Source of the DNA: Desulfuromonadaceae bacterium UBA5613
GTDB lineage: Bacteria; Desulfobacterota; Desulfuromonadia; Desulfuromonadales; UBA2197
Direction of reading: 5' to 3'
Length of the DNA: 13,864 nt
Assembly: GCA_002424625.1 (NCBI GenBank)
Contig: DIKR01000032.1
Coordinates: 6,518-20,381 of the forward strand
In this document: positions 6,877-13,864 of the stretch, piece after piece
Numbering within the stretch: position 1 is the first letter of the stretch
Layout of the letters: each line of letters starts with the position of its first letter
Translations under genes and position numbers: made by a program
Notes under the pieces: model-generated
The model's database searches: none
Told to the model about the DNA's origin: nothing
Seen by the model: only the letters and a program-made list of their open reading frames with translations

Positions 6877-9255
6877 ATGAATCGACCGACCCCCCAACGT
6901 CCCGAGCTCCTCGCCCCGACCGGCAGCCTTGAAGCCTTCTTTGCTGCCATGGAGAATGGCGCCGATGCCGTCTATCTTGGCCTCAAGGAATTCTCTGCCC
7001 GCGCCAAGGCCAAGAATATCACCCTGACTGAGCTGGAGCGGATGCTGAGCTGGGCACACGCCCATGACCGCCGCATCTACGTTGCCCTCAACACCTTGGT
7101 GAAGGAGGAGGAACTCCCCCGCCTGGTCGAGACCTTGGCTGATCTCGATGCCCTGCGCGTCGATGGCATCATCATCCAGGATCTCGCGATCTGGCGGCTG
7201 GCTCGGGAACACTTCCCCAACCTCGAACTCCACGCCTCGACGCAGCTGACCGTGCACAATATCTCCGGGGTGAAGATGCTGGAACAGCTCGGTTTTACCC
7301 GCGCAGTCCTCGCCCGCGAATTGACTCTGCCGGAAATCACCACCATCCGCCGCGCCACTACCATCGAACTCGAACACTTTGTCCATGGCGCCCTCTGCTT
7401 CTGCTTCTCCGGGCAGTGCTACTTTTCGTCCTGGCTCGGCGGCAAGAGCGGTAACCGTGGCCGCTGTGCCCAGCCCTGCCGGCGCCGCTACCGTTACGGT
7501 CAGAAGGAGGACGGCTACTACTTCTCCCCCAACGACCTCTCCGCCATCGACCTTCTCCCCGAACTGGCGCAAGCAGGGATCTGCAGCCTGAAGATCGAAG
7601 GGCGGATGAAGAGCGCCGAATATGTCGCGAATGTCGTTGGCGCTTATCGCGCCGTCCTTGATGCCAAGGAGAAAGAACGCCCGCAGGTGATTGCCACCGC
7701 TAAGGAGAAGCTCAAGCTCTCCTTTGGCCGACCGCCGACCAAGGGTTTCCTCACCAGCAGCACGCCGAGCGATATCGTTTCGCCGCACACCGCCGGCGCC
7801 ACCGGCCGCTTTCTCGGCGAAGTAACGACCTTTCGCGACGGCGCCATCACCTTCAAGAGCCGCGACCGCATCCATCTCGGCGACCGCCTGCGCATCCAGC
7901 CAAAGAGCGACAAGGCCGGACTCGCCTTTACCATCAAGGAGTTGCGCGAAGGCAAGAACAGCGTCAAGCTGGTTGTCGCCGGCAAGGTCGTCACCGTCCC
8001 CACCCCCTTTCCCGGCCCTTTCCGGCCTGGTGACAGCGTCTACAAAGTCTCATCCGAACAGGCCTTCACTCTCAGCGAAGCCGCCTGCAAACGGCGCCTC
8101 GACGGCCACGGCGCGCGCCCGGCAATCGTCAATCTCACCGTGACCATGGACGCGGCGCAGCTGCATCTGTCCGCTGAGGCCGATGGGGCAACTCTGCAAC
8201 GCAGCTACGACATCACCACCTATCCTGCCGAGAGCCAGGGCCTCGATAGCAACATCCTGCGCAAGGTCTTTGCCGGCAGCGAAGGGGCGTTGAATCTCGG
8301 CACCCTCAGCGCCGAAGCATTACCGGCGGTGGTTGTGCCGCCGAGTCGCCTCAAGGAGATTCGCCGCGACTTTTACGCCGAGCTGGGCCGGACCCTGGCC
8401 GACTTCCGCCGCAACCAACGCCGCGAGCGGCTTGCTGCCGCCACTGCCGCTCTCCTTCCGGCCGGGCCGCTGCCGCCTGCCCGCAAACGCGCCTTTGATC
8501 TCGTCCTTGGCGACGGCCGCGACCAGCATGTCCTCAGCGACCCGTCGATCGCGCGGATCATCGTCCCCCTCACCGGCAGCAATGTCCAGGGGATCGCCGG
8601 CAGCAAGCGCAGTGGCGGGCGCGAAGAGAAGATCATCTGGGATCTCCCCTTTATCCTCCTCGATCCGGCTTGGGCGGAGCTGCGGACGCTGATCCGCATC
8701 CTTGTCGAGCGCGGCTACAAACATTTTCGCCTCAACAATCTCGGTCACTTCCCCCTCTTCAAGGGGATCGAGGGATTGACCCTGATCACCGGCACCCGCC
8801 TCTTTTCCCTCAACAGCCAGGCGCGCCTGGCCTGGAAGGAGCTGGGGGTCAAGGAGACGACTCTTTATATCGAGGATGACCGCGAGAATCTGGCGGCGCT
8901 GCAACGTCGCGACGTCGGCATCGCCGCGAGCCTGGTCGTTTATGCCAATATCCCCCTCCTCACTTCCCGCATCACTCTACGCAACCTCAAGGCGGATACG
9001 CCGGTGACCTCGGATCGCGACGAAGGCTACCGCGTCCAGCACCGTGACGGCCTGATGACCCTGCGGCCGGAGACCGATTTTTCCCTGCTCGGCCGCCTCA
9101 GCGAAATCGATCGCCTCGGCCTCGACCGTCTCGTCGTTGACCTGTCCCACCTCGGCCCCTTCTCGCCCCGCGGCAAGCGGGTCATGGAGGCGCTGAAGCG
9201 CGGCGAAGAGCTGCCGGACACCCTCCCCTTCAACTTTGAGCATGGCATGGAGTAG
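6877..9255 (+). CDS. Large U32-family protein, RlhA-like (23S rRNA C2501 hydroxylation candidate)
   Basis: A 792-residue member of the U32 family, historically called peptidases or collagenases. Characterised relatives (RlhA, TrhP, UbiU/UbiV) are Fe-S proteins that hydroxylate RNA or ubiquinone precursors using prephenate or other donors. The N-terminus begins ELLAPTGSLEAFFAAMENGA, typical of the family. The U32 signature lies near residues 167-185, with candidate cluster ligands C174, C181, C197 and C201. A DUF3656-like section at about 395-505 follows, as in E. coli RlhA (about 650 residues). The remaining 280 or so residues form a further U32-like tail, making it longer than RlhA. The ATG at 6877 was chosen because it places the conserved ELLAP at residue 10; upstream in-frame TTG at 6823 adds non-conserved sequence. 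No Shine-Dalgarno is seen. The exact substrate is inferred, and the stop TAG lies inside a palindromic repeat. Confidence 0.88.
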   Translation: MNRPTPQRPELLAPTGSLEAFFAAMENGADAVYLGLKEFSARAKAKNITLTELERMLSWAHAHDRRIYVALNTLVKEEELPRLVETLADLDALRVDGIIIQDLAIWRLAREHFPNLELHASTQLTVHNISGVKMLEQLGFTRAVLARELTLPEITTIRRATTIELEHFVHGALCFCFSGQCYFSSWLGGKSGNRGRCAQPCRRRYRYGQKEDGYYFSPNDLSAIDLLPELAQAGICSLKIEGRMKSAEYVANVVGAYRAVLDAKEKERPQVIATAKEKLKLSFGRPPTKGFLTSSTPSDIVSPHTAGATGRFLGEVTTFRDGAITFKSRDRIHLGDRLRIQPKSDKAGLAFTIKELREGKNSVKLVVAGKVVTVPTPFPGPFRPGDSVYKVSSEQAFTLSEAACKRRLDGHGARPAIVNLTVTMDAAQLHLSAEADGATLQRSYDITTYPAESQGLDSNILRKVFAGSEGALNLGTLSAEALPAVVVPPSRLKEIRRDFYAELGRTLADFRRNQRRERLAAATAALLPAGPLPPARKRAFDLVLGDGRDQHVLSDPSIARIIVPLTGSNVQGIAGSKRSGGREEKIIWDLPFILLDPAWAELRTLIRILVERGYKHFRLNNLGHFPLFKGIEGLTLITGTRLFSLNSQARLAWKELGVKETTLYIEDDRENLAALQRRDVGIAASLVVYANIPLLTSRITLRNLKADTPVTSDRDEGYRVQHRDGLMTLRPETDFSLLGRLSEIDRLGLDRLVVDLSHLGPFSPRGKRVMEALKRGEELPDTLPFNFEHGME

Positions 9256-9302
9256 GGGCGCTGCTTGCCGCGCCCAAGATGGGCAAGGGCGCGCGCCCCT
9301 AC
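9252..9302. repeat. REP-like palindromic element overlapping the U32 stop codon
   Basis: GTAGGGGCGC (9252-9261) is repeated in inverted form as GCGCCCCTAC (9293-9302). A nested pair, CTTGCC/GGCAAG (9264-9269 and 9282-9287), sits inside, so the whole 51 bases fold into a long GC hairpin. There is no T tract, so it is not a normal intrinsic terminator. The GTAGGGGC...GCCCCTAC form resembles dispersed intergenic palindromes seen in many bacterial genomes. The TAG stop of the U32 gene is part of the left arm. Copy number in the genome cannot be judged from one window. Confidence 0.6.
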
Positions 9303-9333
9303 GTAAACCATGCCGGGATACAGGAGTTCCCGC

Positions 9334-10545
9334 ATGACGCCAACAACCTTTGATCTCATCGTCGTCGGCGGCGGCATCGTCGGCACGGCGACAGCGCTGG
9401 CGCTGGCCCGGGCCTATCCCGGCCTCAAGCTCGCCATCCTTGAAAAGGAAGACCGCCTCGCCGCCCACCAGACCGGCCACAACAGCGGCGTCATCCATTC
9501 CGGTCTTTACTACCGCCCCGGCTCCCTGAAGGCGCAAAACTGTGCCGCCGGGCGTGAAGCCCTTTACGCTTTCTGTGCCGAGCGGAAGATTGCGGTGGAG
9601 CGCTGCGGCAAGATCGTCGTCGCCACTCGCGAGTCGGAACTTCCCGCCCTCGACGAGCTCGAACGCCGCGGCATCGCCAACGGCCTCGCCGGACTGGAAC
9701 GTCTCGATGCGACGGGGGTAAAGGAACATGAACCGCATGTTGCCGGCATCGCCGGCCTTTATGTCCCCCAGACCGGCATTGTCGATTATGTCGAGGTCAC
9801 CAACGCTTATGCGCAGGTCGTGCGCGAAAGCGGCGGAATGGTTCGTACCAGCTGCCGGGTCACTGGCGTTGAACGTCAGGGGCAGGACTTTCGTCTCACC
9901 ACCAGCCAGGGGGACTTCGCCTGTCGAACCTTGATCAACTGCGCTGGCCTGCACAGCGACCGCCTCGCCCGCGCCTGCGGCGTCGAACCCGGGGTGCAGA
10001 TCATCCCCTTTCGCGGCGAATATTATCTGGTAGCGCCGCAACGCCAGAACCTGGTGCGCAATCTCGTCTATCCGGTCCCTGATCCCGCCTTCCCCTTCCT
10101 CGGCGTCCACTTTACCCGGATGATCCACGGCGGCGTCGAAGCCGGGCCGAATGCGGTTTTGGCCCTGCGCCGCGAAGGCTATGGCCGCTTCTCCATCTCC
10201 CTCCCCGACCTCTTTGAGACCCTGACCTATCGAGGATTTCACCACCTTGCCCGCCGCTTCTGGCGGGTCGGCGCCATGGAGTATCACCGCTCCTTCAGTA
10301 AAACCCGCTTTGTCCGCGATTTGCAGCGACTCCTTCCCGAACTGAAAAAGAGCGATGTGGTGCGCGGCGGCGCCGGCGTGCGCGCCCAGGCGGTCGACAG
10401 AGAAGGAAAACTCCTCGACGATTTCCATATCGTCAATGCTGAGGGGATGATTCACGTCCTCAACGCCCCGTCGCCGGCCGCCACCGCTTCCTTAAGCATC
10501 GGCAGTACGATTGCCGAATATGCCGGTAAAGCCGTACAGCGTTAA
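9334..10545 (+). CDS. lhgO: L-2-hydroxyglutarate oxidase/dehydrogenase (LhgO)
   Basis: An FAD-dependent DAO-family enzyme of 403 residues (E. coli LhgO about 420). It oxidises L-2-hydroxyglutarate to 2-oxoglutarate, passing electrons to oxygen or the quinone pool; it is a metabolite-repair or glutarate-catabolism enzyme. Seen: the flavin-binding VVGGGIVGTATALALA near residues 10-25, the LhgO signature QTGHNSGVIHSGLYY (residues about 49-63), PQTGIVDY, and FRGEYYLV. The near C-terminal GGAGVRAQAV (near residue 350) matches the family. The ATG at 9334 has AGGAG seven bases upstream; the in-frame ATG at 9310 lacks one. It follows the U32 gene by 78 bases, across the palindromic repeat, and may be cotranscribed. 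Its product is the substrate of gdhA-type chemistry, but the two genes are far apart. No clear plus-strand terminator follows. Confidence 0.93.
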   Translation: MTPTTFDLIVVGGGIVGTATALALARAYPGLKLAILEKEDRLAAHQTGHNSGVIHSGLYYRPGSLKAQNCAAGREALYAFCAERKIAVERCGKIVVATRESELPALDELERRGIANGLAGLERLDATGVKEHEPHVAGIAGLYVPQTGIVDYVEVTNAYAQVVRESGGMVRTSCRVTGVERQGQDFRLTTSQGDFACRTLINCAGLHSDRLARACGVEPGVQIIPFRGEYYLVAPQRQNLVRNLVYPVPDPAFPFLGVHFTRMIHGGVEAGPNAVLALRREGYGRFSISLPDLFETLTYRGFHHLARRFWRVGAMEYHRSFSKTRFVRDLQRLLPELKKSDVVRGGAGVRAQAVDREGKLLDDFHIVNAEGMIHVLNAPSPAATASLSIGSTIAEYAGKAVQR

Positions 10546-10582
10546 GGCCACCGGGTAAGCAATGTACTGCGGCGGCACTTAC

Positions 10583-10618
10583 AAAAAAACAGGGTCACTC
10601 CTTCAAGAGCGACCCTGT
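10583..10618 (-). terminator. Intrinsic terminator of the minus-strand small gene
   Basis: On the minus strand ACAGGGTCGCTC (10618-10607) pairs with GAGTGACCCTGT (10600-10589) with one G-to-A mismatch position and a 6-base loop. Seven T follow (10589-10583). The T tract exists only in the minus direction, so this is oriented to end a minus-strand transcript converging on lhgO. It lies 30 bases beyond the TAA at 10649. Confidence 0.85.
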
Positions 10619-10648
10619 CAACTTTCTGCAACTATTTTTCCTGAGAAA

Positions 10649-10798
10649 TTACGGTTTTTCCTGATCTTTTTTTTTGCTTCCGTCACGCGGAAGCTGACAG
10701 CTGTCTGACATTCAAGTCTGGATTCCCATCCGCGGGAGAATCCAACGGTTAAGAGCAAACCAGACAAAAACAATTCCGGGCAAGATTAACCATTCCAT
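10649..10798 (-). CDS. Putative small membrane selenoprotein with in-frame TGA (Sec29)
   Basis: AAGGAG (10811-10806) lies seven bases before ATG at 10798. The frame encodes 28 residues, beginning MEWLILPGIVFVWFALNRW and continuing ILPRMGIQT, then TGA at 10714-10712, then MSDSCQLPRDGSKKKDQEKP and TAA. With TGA read as selenocysteine the product is 49 residues. Residues 3-17 plus 19-22 form one membrane span. Charges (E2 before; R18, R23 and lysines after) predict N-out/C-in, placing Sec29 and Cys34 in the cytoplasm beside the membrane. A SECIS-like hairpin follows the TGA at the right distance. A good promoter and terminator bracket the unit. Length is typical of no family I can name; function unknown. 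The open frame after TGA is only 20 codons, so by itself it proves little. The alternative is a 28-residue membrane peptide ending at TGA. Confidence 0.65.
10676..10694 (-). promoter_or_regulatory. SECIS-like hairpin downstream of the in-frame TGA
   Basis: The minus strand reads GCTTCCGCGTGACGGAAGC: a perfect 7-bp stem closing a 5-base loop CGUGA. The loop has G among its first two bases and contains GU. The loop begins 24 bases after the TGA, within the 16-37 base window described for bacterial SECIS elements. The stem is not followed by T on either transcribed strand (nine A follow it on the minus strand), so it is not a terminator. Confidence 0.6.
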
Positions 10799-10826
10799 GT
10801 TACGACTCCTTCTTTGAATGTTTCAT

Positions 10827-10856
10827 ATGATAGATGACACCTCACCCCAAAGTCAA
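10827..10856 (-). promoter_or_regulatory. Sigma70-type promoter of the small selenoprotein candidate
   Basis: On the minus strand TTGACT (10856-10851, 5 of 6) and TATCAT (10832-10827, 5 of 6) are 18 bases apart. Transcription would start near 10820, giving a leader of about 20 bases that contains the AAGGAG site. This is the best sigma70-like pair in the window. Confidence 0.65.
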
Positions 10857-11009
10857 TCATCTATATATCTGCATGTTTTCTGAATTGCGGATTATCATCG
10901 ACAATCAGGCCGAACGACCAAACCGACCCGCTGCTATCCCCCTTTCTGCTAGCAAATTCTCCCTCTTTCATGCTAAGATTCGTCCCTTAACTTTGAATCA
11001 AGCCAAGAA

Positions 11010-13535
11010 ATGAGCGCAATGCAATACCAAGAACTTCTGCCCCTGATCAATCGTCCCACCCGCTATCTCGGCGGCGAGGCCGGCAGCATTATCAAAGAAG
11101 AGGACACCCGCATCGAGACCCGGATTGCCCTGGCCTTTCCCGATGTCTACGAAGTCGGCATGAGCCATCTCGGCCTGGCGATCCTTTATCATATCCTCAA
11201 CGACCTCGACTGGTGCGCTGCCGAGCGCGTCTACGCGCCGTGGCCCGACCTGGAAATTCTGCTGCGCGAGCACCATCTCCCTCTCGTCTCCCTCGAAACT
11301 GAGCGGCCCCTCGCTGATTTTGACGCCATCGGCTTTACCCTGCAGTACGAACTGTCATACAGCAACCTGCTCAACATGCTCGACCTCGCCGGGATTCCGC
11401 GGCGACGCGAAGCCCGCGACGAGCAGCATCCGCTGATCATCGTCGGCGGACCCTGTGCCTACAATCCCGAGCCGCTCGCCGACTTTTTCGACTGCGCCTT
11501 GATCGGTGACGGCGAAGAAGCGATCCTCGACGTCGCAGCCTGTTTGCGTCAAAGCAAGCAGGAAGGCTGGAACCGCCTTCGCACCCTGGAAGAGTTGAGC
11601 CGCATCGAGGGGATCTACGTCCCGGCTTTCTATCGCGTCACTTATCACCCCGACCACACCATCGCCACGCTGCAGCCCCTCCCCGGCCAACCGGCCCAGG
11701 TAAGGCGCCGCTTCCTCACCGACCTCGATCGCGCCCGCTTTCCGACCAAGCCGCTGGTGCCGCTGATGCAGACCGTCCATGACCGCGTCGCGGTCGAGAT
11801 TGCCCGCGGCTGTACCCGCGGCTGCCGTTTCTGTCAGGCCGGCTACCTCTACCGCCCGGTGCGGGAGCGCTCGCCACAGCGGATCGAAGCGATCGTTGCC
11901 GATTCTCTCGCCGCCACCGGCTACGAAGAGATCTCCCTCCTCTCCCTCTCCACCGGCGACTACGGCTGCATCGAACCCCTGCTGAAAAATCTCATGGCGC
12001 AGCATAGCGAAGACCGCATTGCCGTCTCCCTACCCAGCCTGCGTGTCGGCTCGCTAACCCCGGAGTTGATGGAAGAGATCAAGAAGGTGCGCAAGACCGG
12101 CTTTACCCTCGCCCCGGAAGCGGGAAGCGAACGGCTGCGCAATGTCATCAACAAGGGGATCAGCGAAGAAGATCTCCTTGCCGCTACCAGCACCGCCTTT
12201 GCCCTTGGTTGGCGGCTGATCAAGCTTTACTTTATGACCGGCCTGCCGACCGAGACGGATGAAGATCTCGACGCCCTCATCGAACTGGCGGGGAAAGTAA
12301 AAAAGAGCGGCAAAGGGAGCGGCGGCGCCGATGTCAATGTCGCGGTCTCGACCTATGTGCCGAAAGCCCACACCCCGTTTCAGTGGGAAGCGCAGATCGA
12401 TGTTGCCGAGACCCGGCGCCGGCAGAGTCTGCTCCGTAATGGCCTGGCTGCCAAGAAGCTGCGCTTCAAATGGCACGAGCCCGATCTCTCCTTTTTGGAA
12501 GGGGTCTTTGCCCGCGGCGACCGCCGCCTCGGTCAGGTGCTGGAACGGGCCGTCGATCTCGGCTGCCACTTTGACGGCTGGCGCGAGCACTTCCGTTTCC
12601 CCCTTTGGCAGCAAGCCTTCAGCGATTGCGGTATCGATCCGACCTGGTATCTGCGCGAGCGCCGCAAAGACGAGATTCTCCCCTGGGAGCATATCGATTG
12701 CGGCGTGAGCAAGTCCTTTCTCCTGCTTGAGTGGCAGCGCTCCCGCGCTGAACTTTATACCCCCGACTGTCGCGGCGGCGCCTGCTCCGCCTGCGGCATC
12801 TGTGATCATCAGGAATTACGGATGCGCCTGTACCACGACGGCAATGGCGCAGCGGTTCAGCCAACCCCGGGCGAACCTGCGGTTGAAGAACGCCACCGCA
12901 TCCGCCTTTGCGTGCAGAAAGCCGGCAAGGCGCGCTTCTCCAGCCATCTTGAATTCATGACCGCCATGCACCGGGCAGTGCGCAGAACGAAACTGCCGAT
13001 CCGTTACAGCGGCGGTTTTCATCCCTTGCCGCGCATCTCTTTCCCCGACGCCCTGCCGACCGGGATCGAGAGTGACGCCGAGATTATTGATCTCGAACTC
13101 CTCGCGCCGCACGATCCGGCAACGCTGCTGACCGCCCTTAACTGCGCCCTGCCGCAGGGGATAAAGATCCTGACGGCGACGGAGATTCCGGTGAAAAGTC
13201 CGCCGCCGGCGGTCTGTATTATGGCGACCCATTATGGCATCATTGTCCCCGCCCCCCTTGCTGCCGGTCTGAACGAGCGCATCGCCGCCTTTCTCGCCGC
13301 CGAGACCGTGACCGGCCAGCGCGACAAAGGGCAAAAAGGGGTACAGAGCGTGGAACTGCGGCGCAACACCACAAACGTTGTCTTTGACGGTTCCACCCTG
13401 CATCTGTATCTGGTCAAGGGGAGCCCGATGATCCTCGCCGCCCATCTCCTCGGCATCAGCAGCGAAGAGATGCGTTTGCTGGGCGTCCGCAAGCTCGACG
13501 TGACGCTGCGCGATCTGACGATCCCGGCTGAGTGA
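11010..13535 (+). CDS. B12-binding-type radical SAM protein fused to DUF2344 (TIGR03960/TIGR03936-like)
   Basis: An 841-residue fusion. Residues about 1-230 form a cobalamin-binding-like Rossmann domain, with IALAFPDVYEVGMSHLGLAI (residues 39-58), IIVGGPCAYNPEPLADFF and IGDGEEA. The radical SAM core has CTRGCRFC (C268, C272, C275). A separate cluster C587, C592, C595, C598 (C-x4-C-x2-C-x2-C) could hold an auxiliary Fe-S centre. Residues about 628-835 match the DUF2344 domain (KAGKARFSSHLEFMTAMHRA; GGFHPLPRISFPDALPTG). Its place just before the RNase G gene recurs in many genomes, which suggests an RNA-related modification role; the reaction is unknown. The ATG at 11010 has only a weak purine stretch (CCAAGAA) before it; a second ATG at 11019 is possible. 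The gap to rng is 81 bases without a terminator. Confidence 0.9.
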   Translation: MSAMQYQELLPLINRPTRYLGGEAGSIIKEEDTRIETRIALAFPDVYEVGMSHLGLAILYHILNDLDWCAAERVYAPWPDLEILLREHHLPLVSLETERPLADFDAIGFTLQYELSYSNLLNMLDLAGIPRRREARDEQHPLIIVGGPCAYNPEPLADFFDCALIGDGEEAILDVAACLRQSKQEGWNRLRTLEELSRIEGIYVPAFYRVTYHPDHTIATLQPLPGQPAQVRRRFLTDLDRARFPTKPLVPLMQTVHDRVAVEIARGCTRGCRFCQAGYLYRPVRERSPQRIEAIVADSLAATGYEEISLLSLSTGDYGCIEPLLKNLMAQHSEDRIAVSLPSLRVGSLTPELMEEIKKVRKTGFTLAPEAGSERLRNVINKGISEEDLLAATSTAFALGWRLIKLYFMTGLPTETDEDLDALIELAGKVKKSGKGSGGADVNVAVSTYVPKAHTPFQWEAQIDVAETRRRQSLLRNGLAAKKLRFKWHEPDLSFLEGVFARGDRRLGQVLERAVDLGCHFDGWREHFRFPLWQQAFSDCGIDPTWYLRERRKDEILPWEHIDCGVSKSFLLLEWQRSRAELYTPDCRGGACSACGICDHQELRMRLYHDGNGAAVQPTPGEPAVEERHRIRLCVQKAGKARFSSHLEFMTAMHRAVRRTKLPIRYSGGFHPLPRISFPDALPTGIESDAEIIDLELLAPHDPATLLTALNCALPQGIKILTATEIPVKSPPPAVCIMATHYGIIVPAPLAAGLNERIAAFLAAETVTGQRDKGQKGVQSVELRRNTTNVVFDGSTLHLYLVKGSPMILAAHLLGISSEEMRLLGVRKLDVTLRDLTIPAE

Positions 13536-13616
13536 CTTTTTAATTCCGATTTAAATTTCGCAATAGATTTTCGCATGTATCGTTAACGCTTCAGAATCAA
13601 GAAATGAGGTCTGTTT

Positions 13617-13864
13617 ATGGCCAAAGAACTGGTCATCAATACCACCTCCCATGAAACCCGGGTCGCCCTCCTCGAGAACGGCCACATTGCCGAACTCTAT
13701 ATTGAGCGCAGTCGTGAACGGGGTCTGGTGGGGAACATCTATCAAGGGCGGGTCATTCGCGTCCTGCCGGGGATGCAGGCAGCCTTCGTCGATATCGGTC
13801 TCGACAAGGCCGCCTTCCTTTACGTGGCCGATGTCCTCGACGAAATGGACGCGGTTGCCCAGTT
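13617..13864 (+). CDS. rng: Ribonuclease G (RNase E/G family), 3'-truncated by the window end
   Basis: RNase G is the endoribonuclease that matures the 5' end of 16S rRNA and initiates decay of some mRNAs. Only the first 82 codons are present. The N-terminus MAKELVINTTSHETRVALLE and the phrase ERGLVGNIYQGRVIRVLPGM, leading into QAAFVDIGLDKAAFLYVADV, form the RNase H-like start and the S1 RNA-binding domain characteristic of RNase E/G. Length cannot separate RNase G from a longer RNase E; the Rng call rests on the genomic context after the radical SAM/DUF2344 gene. ATG at 13617 has GAGG seven bases upstream. It is probably cotranscribed with the gene before it. Confidence 0.92.
   Translation, partial: MAKELVINTTSHETRVALLENGHIAELYIERSRERGLVGNIYQGRVIRVLPGMQAAFVDIGLDKAAFLYVADVLDEMDAVAQ

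Noticed and set aside
8977..10455. 492-codon open frame on the minus strand across the U32 end and lhgO
   Set aside because: It runs through two confident plus-strand genes and the palindrome between them; low-complexity shadow translation with no recognisable domain.
10555..10582. GTAAG...CTTAC hairpin after lhgO as its terminator
   Set aside because: A five-pair stem with an 18-base loop followed by A, not T, on the plus strand.
10676..10694. GC hairpin considered as an intrinsic terminator
   Set aside because: On the minus strand it is followed by A9, not T. On the plus strand the T run precedes it. Neither orientation terminates.
10873..11013. 46-codon plus-strand ORF whose TGA overlaps the ATG of the radical SAM gene
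   Set aside because: No Shine-Dalgarno, no recognisable motif, and it runs through AT-rich intergenic DNA. The ATGA overlap is suggestive of coupling but likely chance.

Overview
The window is GC-rich, densely coded bacterial chromosome. Gene content and protein style suggest a deltaproteobacterium of the Desulfuromonadales type (Geobacter, Desulfuromonas or Pelobacter relatives). The clues are a fused radical SAM/DUF2344 protein directly before the RNase G gene, a large U32 protein, an ArsS-family radical SAM enzyme, and what looks like a selenoprotein gene. This placement is inference; no search could be run. No phage, IS element, tRNA, rRNA or CRISPR array was seen.

Layout. (1) 1-1814, plus: priA (primosomal helicase), missing its N-terminus at the window edge. 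(2) 1815-2069: AT-rich leader with overlapping sigma70-like and sigma54-like promoter candidates, then gdhA (2070-3413, plus), ending in a very strong terminator. That terminator is a 19-bp perfect inverted repeat with A and T tracts, so it can serve the convergent gene too. (3) 3501-6696, minus: a tight three-gene operon transcribed as mercuric-reductase-like flavoprotein, then TVP38/TMEM64 (VTT) membrane protein, then ArsS-like radical SAM protein. (4) 6877-9255, plus: large U32 protein resembling the rRNA hydroxylase RlhA, possibly translated from a leaderless mRNA. Its stop codon lies inside a palindromic repeat. Next is lhgO (9334-10545). (5) 10583-10856, minus: a compact single-gene unit that looks like a small membrane selenoprotein with promoter, Shine-Dalgarno site, in-frame TGA, SECIS-like hairpin and terminator. 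(6) 11010-13535, plus: B12-binding-type radical SAM protein fused to DUF2344, followed by rng (RNase G), truncated by the window end.

How the genes relate. The housekeeping genes (priA, gdhA, rlhA-like, rng) concern replication restart, ammonium assimilation and RNA metabolism. The minus-strand operon reads as a thiol/metalloid or membrane-redox cassette of unproven substrate. The most notable item is the unannotated ORF of 49 codons at 10649-10798. Read conventionally it stops after 28 residues. Read with selenocysteine it becomes a single-pass membrane protein with a Sec/Cys tail.
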